A stretch of DNA of 64,000 nt from Nemania diffusa (GCA_038501195.1 JBBPUQ010000002.1:2046001-2110000); one strand, 5' to 3'; positions 48,601 through 60,061 are shown, numbered from the stretch's first letter. The notes: a model not told the origin generated them from the sequence alone. Program-made: numbers and translations.

Positions 48601-49127
48601 TGTTACTTACTCTTTCATGTGGAGCAGTAGGGTAAGATAAAAGATAGACCGAAGCTGCTCTTTTGTTGTCGCTTGTGCTGAATTGACGCAGGTTGACATT
48701 GACGGCGGCATCCCGAGCTTACCTCATGGAGCCACATTGGTAGGTCTTCAGCTCCATTATAACTGTGTATAACTTGCCTGACAGATTAGGAATCCAACAC
48801 TGGAAGAGCAGGCACTAGCACGTATTCACCGCCTCGGGCAAACTCGAGAGGTTGAGACTGTCCGCTTTTACATTCAAGATTCGTTCGAAGAGGTACTTAT
48901 AAACCCCTGAGTCCTTATCTCGAGGTAGTTACACTCATGTTGCAATAGGAAGTAATGAAGATTCAAGAGTCTAAAAAGGAGCTCGCCGGAGTATTGCTAT
49001 CGCCGCATGATAGGGAGAAGAGCAATGGTAGTCTGGGTACACTTGAGGTAATTATCTATTTTCCATCATCTCTCATTGAGAGCAGCTACATCTAACCCAT
49101 CACTAGAAACTCAGGTCTTTCCTGTGA
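45696..49127 (+). CDS. SNF2-family ATPase, Rad5/Rad16/HLTF-like
   Basis: Twelve exons: 45696-46004, 46062-46615, 46677-46784, 46858-47069, 47144-47174, 47224-47417, 47468-48374, 48446-48631, 48692-48739, 48790-48892, 48949-49047, 49107-49127, giving 923 aa. Motif I is ADPMGFGKT at about residue 350. The DEAH box is split by intron 6 (LDE joined to AHFIRN), at about residue 468. Motif III is TGTPIQNRLGDL. Between the two lobes lies a Cys-rich insert (CTQCSSAL, then CSDCMNKK and CGCKPPC), a degenerate RING-like module as in Rad5/Rad16 relatives. The second lobe has VVFSTW, GLTLTAASRAYLMEPHW and ARIHRLGQTREVETVRFY. Such proteins remodel chromatin or DNA during repair. Intron 7 uses a GC-AG donor (GCAAGT at 48,375). 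Accessory paralogues of this type are common beside NLR genes. Confidence 0.92.
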
Positions 49128-49978
49128 AAAAGGTAACCAGGGATATTTCCTATATGTCTTGGTCCAACTGAACTTCCATGTTGCGCCCGTGGTAAGAGTC
49201 AGTGGCGATAGTCCGTCGCATCCGATAATGACAACTTGGAGTTGAAGAGGAAGACTGTACTGTAGTGCTAAATGGTGGTATTCTCTCACCCGGAATGGGT
49301 ATTAAGGAATCCAGCTTACAGGATTGGGGGCTACCTTGGGAAGCACAAACACCAAGCGCCAAGGCTTTCGCCCCTTTAGAAGTATTTCCTTGTTAACGCT
49401 AAGAAGGATCATCACTTTTGCCTTGTAGGCAGAACAGGCAGCAAAATGCACTGCCCAGAGCCATATTATATATAAGATAGGTACTCTCATTACAACCTAA
49501 CTTCAGATAGCTAGTTCTTCTTGTGTGCTTCTGCACTATTTGCTCATACGCAGCTAATCAGTCAAAGCGCCGCTGATTAGATTCTGATCCTAAGATCGTA
49601 TCACTAAGGCTTTACTATCGCATTGGTCTGGATCGTACTGGGCTGGCATCGTGCTAGTACGTCTATATTTTAATTGTACTGGTATGCGTACGGCAGCATC
49701 TATGGCGTACCGGTGCAGCTAGGCACTGATCAGCATCACGCCTTTTGTATTTATATTGTGGATAGCTCCATATCGACGTATCGAAATAAGCAGATAGATG
49801 TGCTAAGATTATGCATCTATTAGGTAAAGAGGTGGTGGTGCAGGTAGGCACCCACCATCGTTTCATTTCTTCCATGATTCGGTGGTGGGATTATGAATTC
49901 AATTATAAACATTGAAAAGCGGCTCGGGCCGCATTAGATCTGCACTCGGTCGCGCACATACTTATACCGACTTTCAAG
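49128..49978. other. Intergenic
   Basis: About 850 bp between the SNF2 gene and the kinase pseudogene. Minus-strand frames (49,302-49,490; 49,663-49,875) are short and have no recognisable family. Confidence 0.5.
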
Positions 49979-50392
49979 GAGGAAGATCCCAGTATATACT
50001 CTCTAGGAGACTATCACCCTGTCTGAATTGGTGATGAGTTTTAGAACGGAAAATACCAAGCTGTCAGAAAGCTAGGGTATGGCCTATATTCGACCGTTTG
50101 GCTTGCTCGGAACTCGCAGTACAGCTCGCACTAACGATGACGTAGACATGGGAATCTCGTCTTTGATGGCCAAGCCACAGCTACATCTGCGTACTCTCAG
50201 GCACATCTTGCCCAGATGAACGCAATACTGGGTACGTTTCCCGCTGAAAGAATTATGTGAACTTTTCAATCTCCCGCTGGGCAAGATCGAGAGGACTGCC
50301 ATGAGTTTATTGAGAGCACGTTGGCTTTGGAGCCGAGAAATCGACCTGATGCACGTGCGTTACTCAATTTAAGATGGCTGCGGGATGTTTGA
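49979..50392 (+). pseudogene. SRPK-like protein kinase, internally deleted
   Basis: The N-terminal part of a fungal SR-protein-kinase-like protein reads EEDPSIYSLGDYHPV, stop, IGDEF, stop, NGKYQAVRKLGYGLYSTVWLARN, which includes the glycine loop (GYGLYSTVWLA). The catalytic core with HRD and DFG is missing. The sequence resumes with the C-lobe end: YSQAHLAQMNAILGTFPAE, then FIESTLALEPRNRPDARALL and LRWLRDV before a stop. Two in-frame stops at the start and the missing core show a dead, internally deleted copy. These kinases are a large, rapidly expanding family in filamentous fungi. Confidence 0.82.
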
Positions 50393-50947
50393 TAGGACAG
50401 AGAGTCACGATATTTTAGTACCTACTTGTGTTGTTTGGAAGGCGTTACAAGGGATGAAGAATACCTATCTACCTGTGGGGGAATCCCCTTTTTAGGACAT
50501 GCTGGTAAAAAATCACCTAGAGTCTCATGCCCGAGGCATGCCGCTTTAGCCTATTTGCGCAAGGTAACTTGCACAAACATACATAACTTCTAAATATATC
50601 ATAATGCGCTACAATAAGTAATAACTACCTATTTTTGCAAAAACATAAAATGTTTAAAGCCTGCACTGTACTTCTCTAATTACCTAATTTTTGGTTCACT
50701 CAATTGTACCTCATTCGCTAAAAACAAAGGCATAAAATGGGTGCTCTCGGGCGTTTGTAAATTATCGGAGAAGCTGTCGGGCCTTAGTTACCTAGGTAAC
50801 CCTCGTAAAAACAACACTATAACAGCGTAGTAGTTGCTTATGTCAATTACCTCCATTGCAACATCCGCTCTTTGGGTATATGAGAAAGAAAGACTGCATT
50901 ACCTATAGCCTTAATACAGCACATTCAAACATAGACGCATAATAGCC
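50393..50947. other. AT-rich intergenic
   Basis: About 550 bp upstream of the HNH gene. It contains the promoter by position; nothing else is recognised. Confidence 0.55.
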
Positions 50948-52487
50948 ATGTCTGCCGTTACACCTGGAATGCGTGCGGCCGGATGGAATGTGCTGTTTAC
51001 CATAGGCCCGGAAAAAGATCCGTGTGCCTTCGCCGGTATCTACCAAGTTGTAGGTAGCAACTTAGTAACCTTTCGCGAGGTTTGTGGCGAGCTACGCCTA
51101 TGCTTCGAGCTCCCAAACAATGTAACCCGCGACAAAAGTGGTGGCAATGACGATAATCCGTGGGACAGTATTGCTTTCGCGTTGGCTGACCGTTCCGACT
51201 TGAGCCTGGAAATGCGTGGCTTATCCTTTGTTCATGGAGAGTTCCTGGATAAACCTGTACCAAGTCTCCCACCGATATATCCCAAGCAACAAGATGTTTT
51301 GAAGTACCATATTGTCTTCCACAAAACCTGCGATATACCTCCCAGTGAACCACTAGGTGTTCATCTAAACAGTCAGCTCTATCACGTCTATTGTTATGCG
51401 TTCGGCTTATGTTGACTTCTTTTTAGACGGGTGTGCCCAACACCTTCCTGAACCTAACCGTCGTTACGATCCTCGATATTTAATGCCGAATAAAGGGTCT
51501 TCTGATTCAAAAATTGCAGGGAAAATGCTAAAAGCTTGCTCCCCCAAACGATCTCGATCCGGCTTTTATTCACCTACCAGGGACCTAGACGACAACAACG
51601 ATATAGAGGGTATAGACATGCTTGCACCGAAAAACCTTGAAATAAACGAGCAAGCAGCCAAAAGGGCCCAAGACAATTTTAGGCACAACTGCCTTCTGAG
51701 AGGAAACTCCTGTGCAGTCTCCCATCAAGGGGAGTCGTGGTGCCTCGCGGCATCTGTAGGCCCTGGTATCCAGGCCTGCCATATTGTCCCTCAAATACAA
51801 TACCACCTCTATCCCATTGGGGACGATACCACTACTATTGATACAAGTCCGCGCGGCCTTACAACAGCGTGGGGAAAAACCTGGAGCCCTAACAATGGCA
51901 TTCTTTTAGACAAAACCCTTCACGAACTGTTTCATGCCCGACTTTTCTCCATTCATCCTACAACGTTTCAGGTTCGGGTATTTGTACCATACAACAAATT
52001 AATTCAATATCACGGCAATAAAGCATTGATACACCCCAAAACCGATATTAAAGCCCTTCGGCATCATTACGAGATGTGTTGCATCGAGAACATGGCAGCC
52101 GAAAAGCCGCAATTAGAAGAGGTCCCCTTACCTAACACAAGCATGGTGTCTACGTGCAAAAAAAGCAAGCTTAGTACGACGACGCTCAGCTTCCCCCCAA
52201 CACCGGGGTCAGAAGTTGGTAAGAAACGTGCGCCCAGTTCCAACCAAAGTCAATCCAAAGACGGTTCTGGACAGGACGACTTGGTAGAAGAAGCGGAAGC
52301 AAGGGGACACAAACGCAGACGATTAGAGTGCCAGGTGGTTGATAGCCAAATATCCCCTCAGCCTTCCTATTATTCAGAAGATGAGTATACGCTGGACAGT
52401 TTTATTACACCTTGGAACAGTCGAGATTTCCTGGCAAATGTAAACCGGAAATTGCAAAAGTTTCAAGCACTCCATCGTATAGACTAA
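50948..52487 (+). CDS. HNH endonuclease-domain protein
   Basis: Two exons (50948-51356 and 51427-52487) give 489 aa. The intron (70 bp, GTGTTC donor, TTTTTAG acceptor) joins two overlapping frames in phase. The HNH core is at about residues 250-300: QACHIVPQIQYHLYP, then TWSPNNGILLDKTLHELFHARLFSI, with the conserved His, Asn and His pattern of the fungal HNH_2 group. The N-terminal 135 residues are a separate fold without a name I can give. The C-terminal 120 residues are Ser/Lys/Glu-rich with a likely nuclear signal (GHKRRRLE). Such proteins are abundant and variable in filamentous ascomycetes, mostly of unknown role. Its place beside NLR, SNF2 and pseudogene sequence fits an accessory island. 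Confidence 0.82.
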
Positions 52488-53298
52488 GCTTGTACAACAG
52501 TAATTTGTAACAACTTGTTGAGATTAAAACAGGCTTGCATACATTATTTAATAGCTCCTGGGGTCCTCAGCCACCTGACTGGCAATTGCGTGAGTCGCGC
52601 CTGAGCAAAAGCGGCAGGGACGCTGAGCCCAATTCGTGTAAAACGGGATACCCACTATCTAGACGCCGCTAGTGTGGTGCACCTAGCAGGGATCAGCGCA
52701 TCGCGTACTTAATCGTACAAGAGCTATGACCCTTGTCCCGCAGTCGCACTCTCAGCCTCGAGTTCCACCTCTGACATCTCTCTCTTTTGTCGCTCGCTCT
52801 CTGCAACAATGGGCAAGACACAGCATCAAACAACACCCTTTCTGGACCTACCTTTGAAGAGTAAATGCGATCATATTCATAACTCGCGGCCATCACCTAC
52901 TATTTTGACTTCTATGAAGCCTGGCATTGTTTGGCTTGAACACCCTGGTTGAGGGCTCTTGACCACAAACCAAACAACTTTCCGCAATTGCTTCACTGCT
53001 TCTATTATAATACCGGCAATACCTCCTGTATTAACGCCGACCCGCCATTGTTTGTTGTGCGTCAATACATGCTTTGACAGAACTAGGTTCCCACTTGAAG
53101 CACGCTCAAATCCTATCGGCGTGTGCATGGTCCTATCCTTACTTAAAGCACCCTCAAACTCTATTGCCGTGTTTACCATCATCCCACTCTGAACTTTATA
53201 TTATCCTTTATATATATATATACCTATATATCCTCTCCTACCTTTAACTCCCATCTTGGGCTCCGCGATCGAACCAAATATATCTCTACACCTCCAAA
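52488..53298. other. Intergenic, right edge of accessory segment
   Basis: About 810 bp upstream of Elongin A. It has a (TA)n stretch near 53,211-53,230 and pyrimidine-rich sequence before the start. Short frames on both strands have no family resemblance. Confidence 0.55.
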
Positions 53299-54642
53299 AT
53301 GGTCAAATCACTTGTTGAGCTATGCACCGGAGTGTGCCTCCGAAACATTAAAGGTTAGTATTACGTGTACCTATACATTTTGGCATGCTTCCAACCGCAC
53401 CAACACCATTTTTATTTTCCTTCCTTTCCCTCCCCCTTGCTTTGATTAAGATATTGACTAATCTCTTTTCAAATAGACATCGACGATATGGGTTATATAC
53501 CGTACGAGATCCTTCGACCGATCCTCCTGAAGATCGACAATGCAGCGCAGCTTCGTCAAATAGAGGTGAACTCACCACACCTAGAAGAGAATACAATAGA
53601 ATGCTGGAAGCGCTTGATAGCCCGCAAGTTTCCTGTCCTCTCCGAGCGCCACGGGTTCGTACCGAATAATCCGAAATCATGGCACAAGATCTTTGCCAAG
53701 TACCAGCACTTGGATAGAGAAGCCAAACGTGAAGCCGAGGAGAAGCTCAAGAACGCATTCAAGGAGATTAAGAAGGAGAAAGAAGATAACCGTAGCCAAG
53801 TTATGAACTATGACAGTAGGAAGCTTCCTCGTCTACCCCGTGACGTCAAACCACAGGTGGGGATTCGTCCTAAGGGCTGGCGCAACACCCCAGACCAGAG
53901 CGAATTACGGTTCACGGGCGGCTCGAGGACAAAGACGAATACCCCTAAAAGTCTGCTGAAGCGCGCCATGCGGGAGGCGAAGGAGATATCTTCCCGAAAT
54001 CGTCTTAATATGCCGAGAGGTGCCGAATCAGTGAGGCCAGGGCAGATCATACGAGCACCGGTGGGCATGGTACAGGAGAAAGTTAAGAGCGCTCGGCCGC
54101 TGACGGGCATCCGACCGCCTACACGTCTGCGGGATTCAAATGCTCAGACGCGCGAAATGGAAGACCGTGAAGCGCGACTGCGAAAGGCCAAGGAGGTGAA
54201 CTCGCACAAGACACGATCCTATCTCGAGGATGATGATCTCGATGGTCTAGACCTTGATAGTGAGGATGGTCCTGTTGGCCTGGATGTCGACGATCTCGAG
54301 GCTCTGGTTGATCAGCCCGAGTCAAGTTACAATGCCAGACCGTCGGACCCAGGCTCAAGTCCTGCAAGGGGGAGTGTTTTTGCGCGCAAAATGGGTAGCT
54401 CGTCTACAGCGCCATCAACGTCTAGAGCTCATAGTGAGATCCAGACGAAACACAAACCCGCACCACTCCGGGGAGAGTCGATCACTGGCAGTGCACAGTC
54501 ACTTGGACCGACTAGTCCTCCACCAAGGTCTGCGCCGCTCAATTCAGCATCTACCTCCCCTGGCACGGGCCCGATGCATAACCGCAAAAGAAAGGCTGTG
54601 GACATATTTATGAGACCGAAACCTAAAGTGCCACGGCCCTAG
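53299..54642 (+). CDS. ELA1: Elongin A (RNA polymerase II elongation / ubiquitin ligase subunit)
   Basis: Two exons (53299-53353, 53477-54642) give 406 aa. The Elongin A domain occupies about residues 1-130: MVKSLVELCTGVCLRNI, IPYEILRPILLKIDNAAQL (the F-box-like part that binds Elongin C), and CWKRLIARKFP. A highly basic coiled region follows (EAKREAEEKLKNAFKEIKKE), then a basic and an acidic disordered tail ending FMRPKPKVPRP. In yeast the homologue Ela1 pairs with Elc1 in a ubiquitin ligase that removes stalled polymerase II. The first exon is only 55 nt. Confidence 0.92.
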
Positions 54643-55589
54643 ACGATCTTGGCTAGGATAATACATGTCGAACTCCAACCAAATCCACTTGTAGATGTTG
54701 TCTATCATATCTGTACATTCACAAGATGGTCGGTGGAACAATCGAGCATGTTATTTTTTAAAAGCATGTACTAAGGCCTGATTGGGTTCCTTATGAAATG
54801 ATGATTGGAGGCGTACGGATTGGGGGAGCTGGGTATTGGAAGCCGCTTGATTTTGGTTTGCACTTATTTATTATATGGGCATGTGTTAAAGCTTAGGGTT
54901 TTCGTACATCGGGAGTATGGGATTCTTGCTACGATGTTAGCAATGAGATAGCAATATCAGATTAAACATGACAATACATGTTGCTTGACATCATGTTGAA
55001 ATTAAATAAGTATGCGTGATGGCTAGGAAAACGCCATACACAGCTATCATGAGAAGTGCCATAAACCATTTAGATGGTATATAGTAGTAGTCGGCGCGGC
55101 CTTTGAGATCTTAACACGCCTTGCTTTATTTCCTATCTAAACTTCTCTACTCCCACTCTAAAATCCCGTGTTATTCTGTGGCAGCAGAACATTAGGGGCG
55201 TTAATCCGAGGCGTGGAAAGAAAGAGAGAGTGGGAGGGAACATGATGGGTGGGTTTTCATTCATCCCTTATTCATGACCCATCCATCCACACGATTCTAC
55301 TAGAGTATCCCGCTAAACATAACCTCTGTGGGCGATCTCGCTACTGCACACCAATGTCTTTCTCATTCCCGTCCCGTGAAATCGACCCCCCCTCCCGCTT
55401 CTGTCATTCAGCAGTGTGTAAGTGTAAGTGTAAGTGTATCCGTGACGGCAAGCAAGGAGTGGCACCACGCGACCCAATTTGCCAGCGCAGTCCCGGGCGC
55501 AACGCGGCTTCGGCTGCCAACTCTCCTTTCGCCCTTTTTCGGGGGCGCCTTGCAGGTATCTAGGGATCTAGAGGGTGAACAGACGGCCC
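54643..55589. other. Intergenic, convergent 3' ends
   Basis: About 950 bp between Elongin A and NEDD8. Includes a short GTAAGT-type tandem (gtgtaagtgtaagtgtaagtg) near 55,416-55,436. No gene seen. Confidence 0.6.
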
Positions 55590-56432
55590 TCAGCAGTGCC
55601 GGGGTCCCGCGCCGCCACGTAGCGTCAGTACGAGATGGAGCGTCGCGTCCGGCACCACGCCGCCCTCGCCTAGTTTCACGTCGTCGTGCCTGTGCGCCGG
55701 GGGGAGAAGGTCGACGTTAGCTAGCTGGGTGGCTGGTGTGGTATTTCTTGTTTGCATCGCGCGGATGCAGCGAGGGGGTGGGATTCGAACGTCGCACGGT
55801 GAGGGGGTGTGTGGTGGTGGCGGCGGTGGTTGTGCCGTGCGACAAGGCGGCTGCGGGAAATCTCGCCGGTTGGGGATGGGAGGAGAATGGGTTCCGGGAA
55901 TACTCACATCTGCTTGCCGGAGTAGATCAGTCGCTGTTGCGCGGGTAGGATGCCCTCTTTCTCCTCGACGCGCTTCTTCACGTCCTCGATCTGCGACCGC
56001 GGCGGACCTAGCAGTTAGCCTGTATGTTCCCGCATCTCCTGTGTTCCATATGTAGTGTGTTCGCTGCGTAGCGGGAGGTTATGTAGTCGCTCCCGCGGCT
56101 AGCGACGGAAGGACGGAACAGAGGACGAGAGCAGGCGGCCGCCAGACGGGGAACAGGTGAGGGAGGGGCAAACGCACCGTGTCTGTGGGCTCGACGTCGA
56201 ACTCGATCAGTTTCCCCGTCAGGGTTCGCACTCTGCAAGCATAGTCGTTAGCACACCTGTGTTGGTACCGCGAGTGCGAAGAGCAAGTAAGTAGGCCACT
56301 CTTCCCGCAAGCTACGAGTGTATGTGTGGTGAACTAGCTATGCGGCGGCTCGCCGGTTGCATCGTATCGTGCTAGGTAGGCATGGCGGGGCAGCGGCGGC
56401 GGCGCATTCCAACAAACCTACTTGATCATCAT
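55590..56432 (-). CDS. RUB1: NEDD8/Rub1 ubiquitin-like modifier precursor
   Basis: Four exons (56422-56432, 56178-56232, 55908-55990, 55590-55689) give 82 aa. The mature form is 76 residues: [19 protein letters not shown] at the start, Lys48 in SGKQM, and VLTLRGG at the end. A six-residue tail AGPRHC follows Gly76 and would be removed by a Yuh1/UCHL3- or Den1-like protease. Position 72 is Thr, as in yeast Rub1 (Arg in ubiquitin), which fits use of the NEDD8-specific E1. The modifier is attached to cullins and activates cullin-RING ubiquitin ligases. The first exon is only 11 nt and the model was fixed by phase: AA plus A gives Lys4, then VRTLTGK. Confidence 0.92.
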
Positions 56433-57092
56433 CTTGGCGGCTGTGGTTTTTTTTTTCGGCGAGGCTACAGGAGTGGCGATTGTGGTTTCAGACGGTCGGC
56501 CGACGCGGACGGGAACGCTCGTGAGGTATGTAATCTGGCGACTGCTGTCACTGTTGAAAAGATAGAGAGGGTATGTATCTATGCGTAGGGATGGATGGAG
56601 GTGGTTCAGGTACTGCGAAGTTAGGTGGGACGAAGCTAGGAAGGTCTGGCGGGGTTCCCGAGGCGGGTCTTGCTGAGGCGGGTATAAGGCGTAAGGCGTC
56701 AGACGTACAGCTAAATAATCCAGCGCATACCCAGGTATCTATACATAAACCACCGTCTAATTGTCTAATTGATCTTGTAAGTAACAGATAACTGTGTCCA
56801 TCCCTGCAATATTCTTATTCCTTGGTATTTTCATTCTGAGACACTGTTGGTTTATCTACAATCCAAGGCCATCACGAGAGTTCAACGTCAAGACATACCT
56901 GTAGACATACCTATATGAATTGAAGCTTAGCCTTATGCCTGGACCCTTCAGAGTTTAAAACCCCAGATCGGACGTGCAAGTGTCCATAGAAGAGCTTCCC
57001 AGGTTAATATACACTGATTATGAGCAGATTCTAGACATACAGTGGAGATTGTCCTCCTCCCAGCTTCTTCTTCATTTGATGAGCCTGCTTAC
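56433..57092. other. Intergenic: upstream of NEDD8, downstream of PHB2
   Basis: About 660 bp. An A/T homopolymer (ten T at 56,447-56,456) sits just upstream of the NEDD8 start. No other gene seen. Confidence 0.55.
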
Positions 57093-58129
57093 TCATTTCT
57101 TATTTTGATCATCGCCGCTAAACACATTCAAGCCCAGCCCCTCAGAGTCGAGCAATAGTTTGTTCCTACCGCCTGCTTCCTGGAGTGATGTGGCGATGGC
57201 CCGCGCATTTTCGATTTTCTTGAGCTCCACGTATGTCTTGCTCTTCTTAATAGCCTCGCCAATAAGTTCTGCTGATCGTGCCTCACCCTGCGCCTTAACA
57301 ACCATGGCTTGCTTTTCTTGCCTTGCCTTGTCTACGACGAAGGCTGCCCTCTGCGCTTCTTGCTGCGCTACCTGCTTGGCCTCGACGGCGGCTGTGAATT
57401 CGGGAGAGAAAGCCAGATGCTAGAGGGTTCATTAGCATAGGGGCAACCGAAATGAAACTCGTGAACAGAGTGTAGCGAAGCTTACCGTTAGAGATACATC
57501 ATCCAGAAGAATATTGAATCGCGCAGCTCGTCTCGATAGATTTTCGCGCACTAGTTTGGCAACCATCTCACGCTGTGTGATCAATTGACTGGCATTGAAC
57601 TGCGCGACTACGCTCTTTAGGACTTCATTGACAATCGAAGGCAATACTCGTTCGTCATAATCCTGCCCTAGGGTCCTGTAGATCTGGGGGAGAGCGGTGA
57701 TCTCGGGGCGAGAGAGCACACGGCACGTAATGTTGACCATCTGCAAGTCCTTGGTACCCGTGAGAGAGGATACGTTTCTCGGCTTCGCGCGGACATCGTA
57801 TGTTATAGGGGTCTCGAACCAGGGGATCATGATGTGCGTTCCTAATCGACAACCGAGTCAGGAACAGTAAACGACGCCAACTTCTCCGGGGGTCGGGACA
57901 GACCTTCAGCATAGATCTCCTTGCTCACGCCGCTTATTCTCTTGTACTTGATTGCTCTATGACCGCCATCGACGTTGAAAAGCGAGTTCTGTAGCACCAT
58001 GGCTCCGCCACCGATGAGAACAATAGCTCCCAACGCCAGACCGGTGCCCGCAGGAGGACCACCTCCGGGGAAGCCGCCCCTCTGCGTTTGGCGGACCATA
58101 GCCCGCATCCTCGCCACGTAGTCGTCCAT
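57093..58129 (-). CDS. PHB2: Prohibitin-2
   Basis: Three exons (57904-58129, 57486-57841, 57093-57419) give 302 aa. An N-terminal hydrophobic anchor ([22 protein letters not shown]) is followed by the band-7/PHB domain ([45 protein letters not shown]). A long helix follows ([20 protein letters not shown]) that mediates pairing with prohibitin-1. The two proteins form a large ring in the inner mitochondrial membrane that scaffolds cardiolipin and proteases. The donor of intron 1 (GTCTGT) is weak, but the join [15 protein letters not shown] is exact. A longer upstream start is in frame, but ATG 58129 gives the normal N-terminus. Confidence 0.95.
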
Positions 58130-59014
58130 CGTATTACGCGACGTTTTGTAGAGCAGTATAGTATATGCTGGTGGTGGTGGGCGCGGATGATGAACGTATT
58201 TAGTGTCCCGTAAAGACCGTGAGTGTCTAGATGAGGAGCTTCTCTCAAGTCGTTTTTTCCAGCTGTTGCTCAAAAGTAGCTTCTTATTGGCTCAATTCTT
58301 CTGGGGAAATCACTGTGCATACCTACCTAGACCCATATTTATATCCCACCAGGGCTACCTCATAGGTACATTAGCCAGATACCTCTATCCGGCTACGGTG
58401 ATTGACGAATTCATACTTTTCTAGGTAGATATCACAAATGCTTCAGCTTTAATATCTAACATTGTGCATGTATAAATATATATTAAAGCAATAGGACTGA
58501 ATACTATACTTATATGATGTATGTATCCCTATACGTAATTATATGATTACCCAAAGGTAATACGCAGTACTGTTTACCTACATAGGTACCTACCTGAGGT
58601 GCCTGATCTTATCGATTGTGTAACCAAGACCATCAAGAGATGTACTTAGTGCAGGTAGTCTAGGTACCTCTACGCCAACAATACCGCACATGTTTACGAG
58701 TAAGGCTGTCTTCAGTACCTACCTAGGGTCACTACAACTTACAAGTACCTAACCCACCCTACCTCTCTAAGCAAATCCATGTAGGTAAGGTCGAACCTCT
58801 TTCACCTCTCTAATCCTGCATGCTTTGTCTACCTGCCAATTGGTATATAGCTGCGAATTGCTTCCCATTTACTCTAACCGATGACATTCATTCTTTGCCG
58901 CCACCTTTGTTCCACTTGAAACTCTCCCAAGAACATCATCACTTACCATAGTGTAGTGTTATACATTTTCCTCCCTTAGGGTTTAGTGCGCCCAAGCACG
59001 ATCAATCATCCATC
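58130..59014. other. Divergent promoter region, PHB2 and CstF-64
   Basis: About 890 bp. The span 58,570-58,800 is packed with TACCTA/TAGGTA words (tacctacataggtacctacc, gtacctacctagggtc). No CDS. Confidence 0.55.
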
Positions 59015-60061
59015 ATGTCCACCAAACCCCCGTCGCGGGTTGTTTTTGTCGGAAACATTCCCTATGGTACTTGTTGATAACCTGTCCTTGTGCGCATGCA
59101 CATGTAGCTAATACGCGCTTCTAGGCCTTTCCGAAGAACAAATCAGCGACATCTTTACCACGGCCGGAAAGGTCCTTAACTTCCGACTTGTTTATGATCG
59201 CGAGACGGGACGTCCGAAGGGATTTGGCTTTGCTGAATATCCAGATGCTGGTATGTTGTTAACAAGCTTGGGTCCATCGCACATTAACACAACCCAACCT
59301 CTACTGACCACATTGTCTGGTCAGATTCTGCAGCTTCCGCAGTTCGAAATTTGAACGACTACGAGATCATGGGTCGCAAACTCCGCGTCGACTATAGTAC
59401 AGAGGGCCGTGTTGATGGGGACGATAATAATAGTGCACCCACCAATTACGGTCAGACCAGCAATGGAGTTTCGCATCCCACGGCTCAAGCTCAGCCTGCA
59501 GGGTCTCTACCACCTCTGCCACCAGGAAAAGAGCTTCCGCCTGGTATGACTGCCACTGATGCCATCTCACGAACCCTCAATACCCTTCCCCCCTCCCAGC
59601 TCCTCGACATCCTATCCCAGATGAAATCCCTAGCAACTACGGACCCAGCTCGAGCCACTGAGCTTCTCACACAGGCACCGCAGCTTTCTTACGCCATCTT
59701 CCAGGCTTTACTGCTAATGGGTCTGGTCTCGCCTGAAGCAATCCAGTCGGTCTTGGATACGAGCGCTGCTCCTCCCCCTCTTGCTCAGCCGACGCCCGTT
59801 TATCTTCCAGCTATGTCCAGCTACGCAGCACCGGCAACATCCACACCCCCTGTTGCTGCAGCCTATGCCCCCCCCGCTGCATCAGCTCCTCAGGCGAGCT
59901 ATGCGCCCCCGGCAGCTAACCCCCCGGCGGCTCAACAAGATCCAGATGCGCTCATGCAAGCAGTCATGAACTTGCCACAAGAGACTATTGACCAGCTACC
60001 CGAAGCCGAGCGGCAGCAAATTCTAGCCCTTCGGGCTAGTTTTATGGCACAACGGCGCTGA
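59015..60061 (+). CDS. RNA15: Cleavage stimulation factor CstF-64 / Rna15
   Basis: Three exons (59015-59066, 59125-59250, 59325-60061) give 304 aa. The RRM occupies about residues 8-85, with RNP2 VVFVGNIPY and RNP1 KGFGFAEY. The hinge domain that binds CstF-77 is at about 130-200 (TDAISRTLNTLPPSQLLDIL, ELLTQAPQLSYAIFQALLLM). A Pro/Ala/Tyr-rich linker leads to the C-terminal three-helix bundle (ALMQAVMNLPQETIDQLPEA) that contacts Pcf11. The protein binds U/GU-rich sequence downstream of poly(A) sites during mRNA 3'-end formation. Both introns are canonical. Confidence 0.95.

Noticed and set aside
51396..51415. A programmed frameshift in the HNH gene as first explanation.
   Set aside because: A normal 70-bp intron joins the frames in phase, and no slippery heptamer is evident.
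23400..52500. A Starship-type giant transposon.
   Set aside because: No DUF3435 tyrosine recombinase ('captain') frame is visible at either edge and no terminal repeats were seen.
55768..55800. A GGATTCGAAC stretch resembling a tRNA T-loop on the minus strand.
   Set aside because: It lies in a NEDD8 intron, and I could not find matching anticodon, D-arm and acceptor stems around it.
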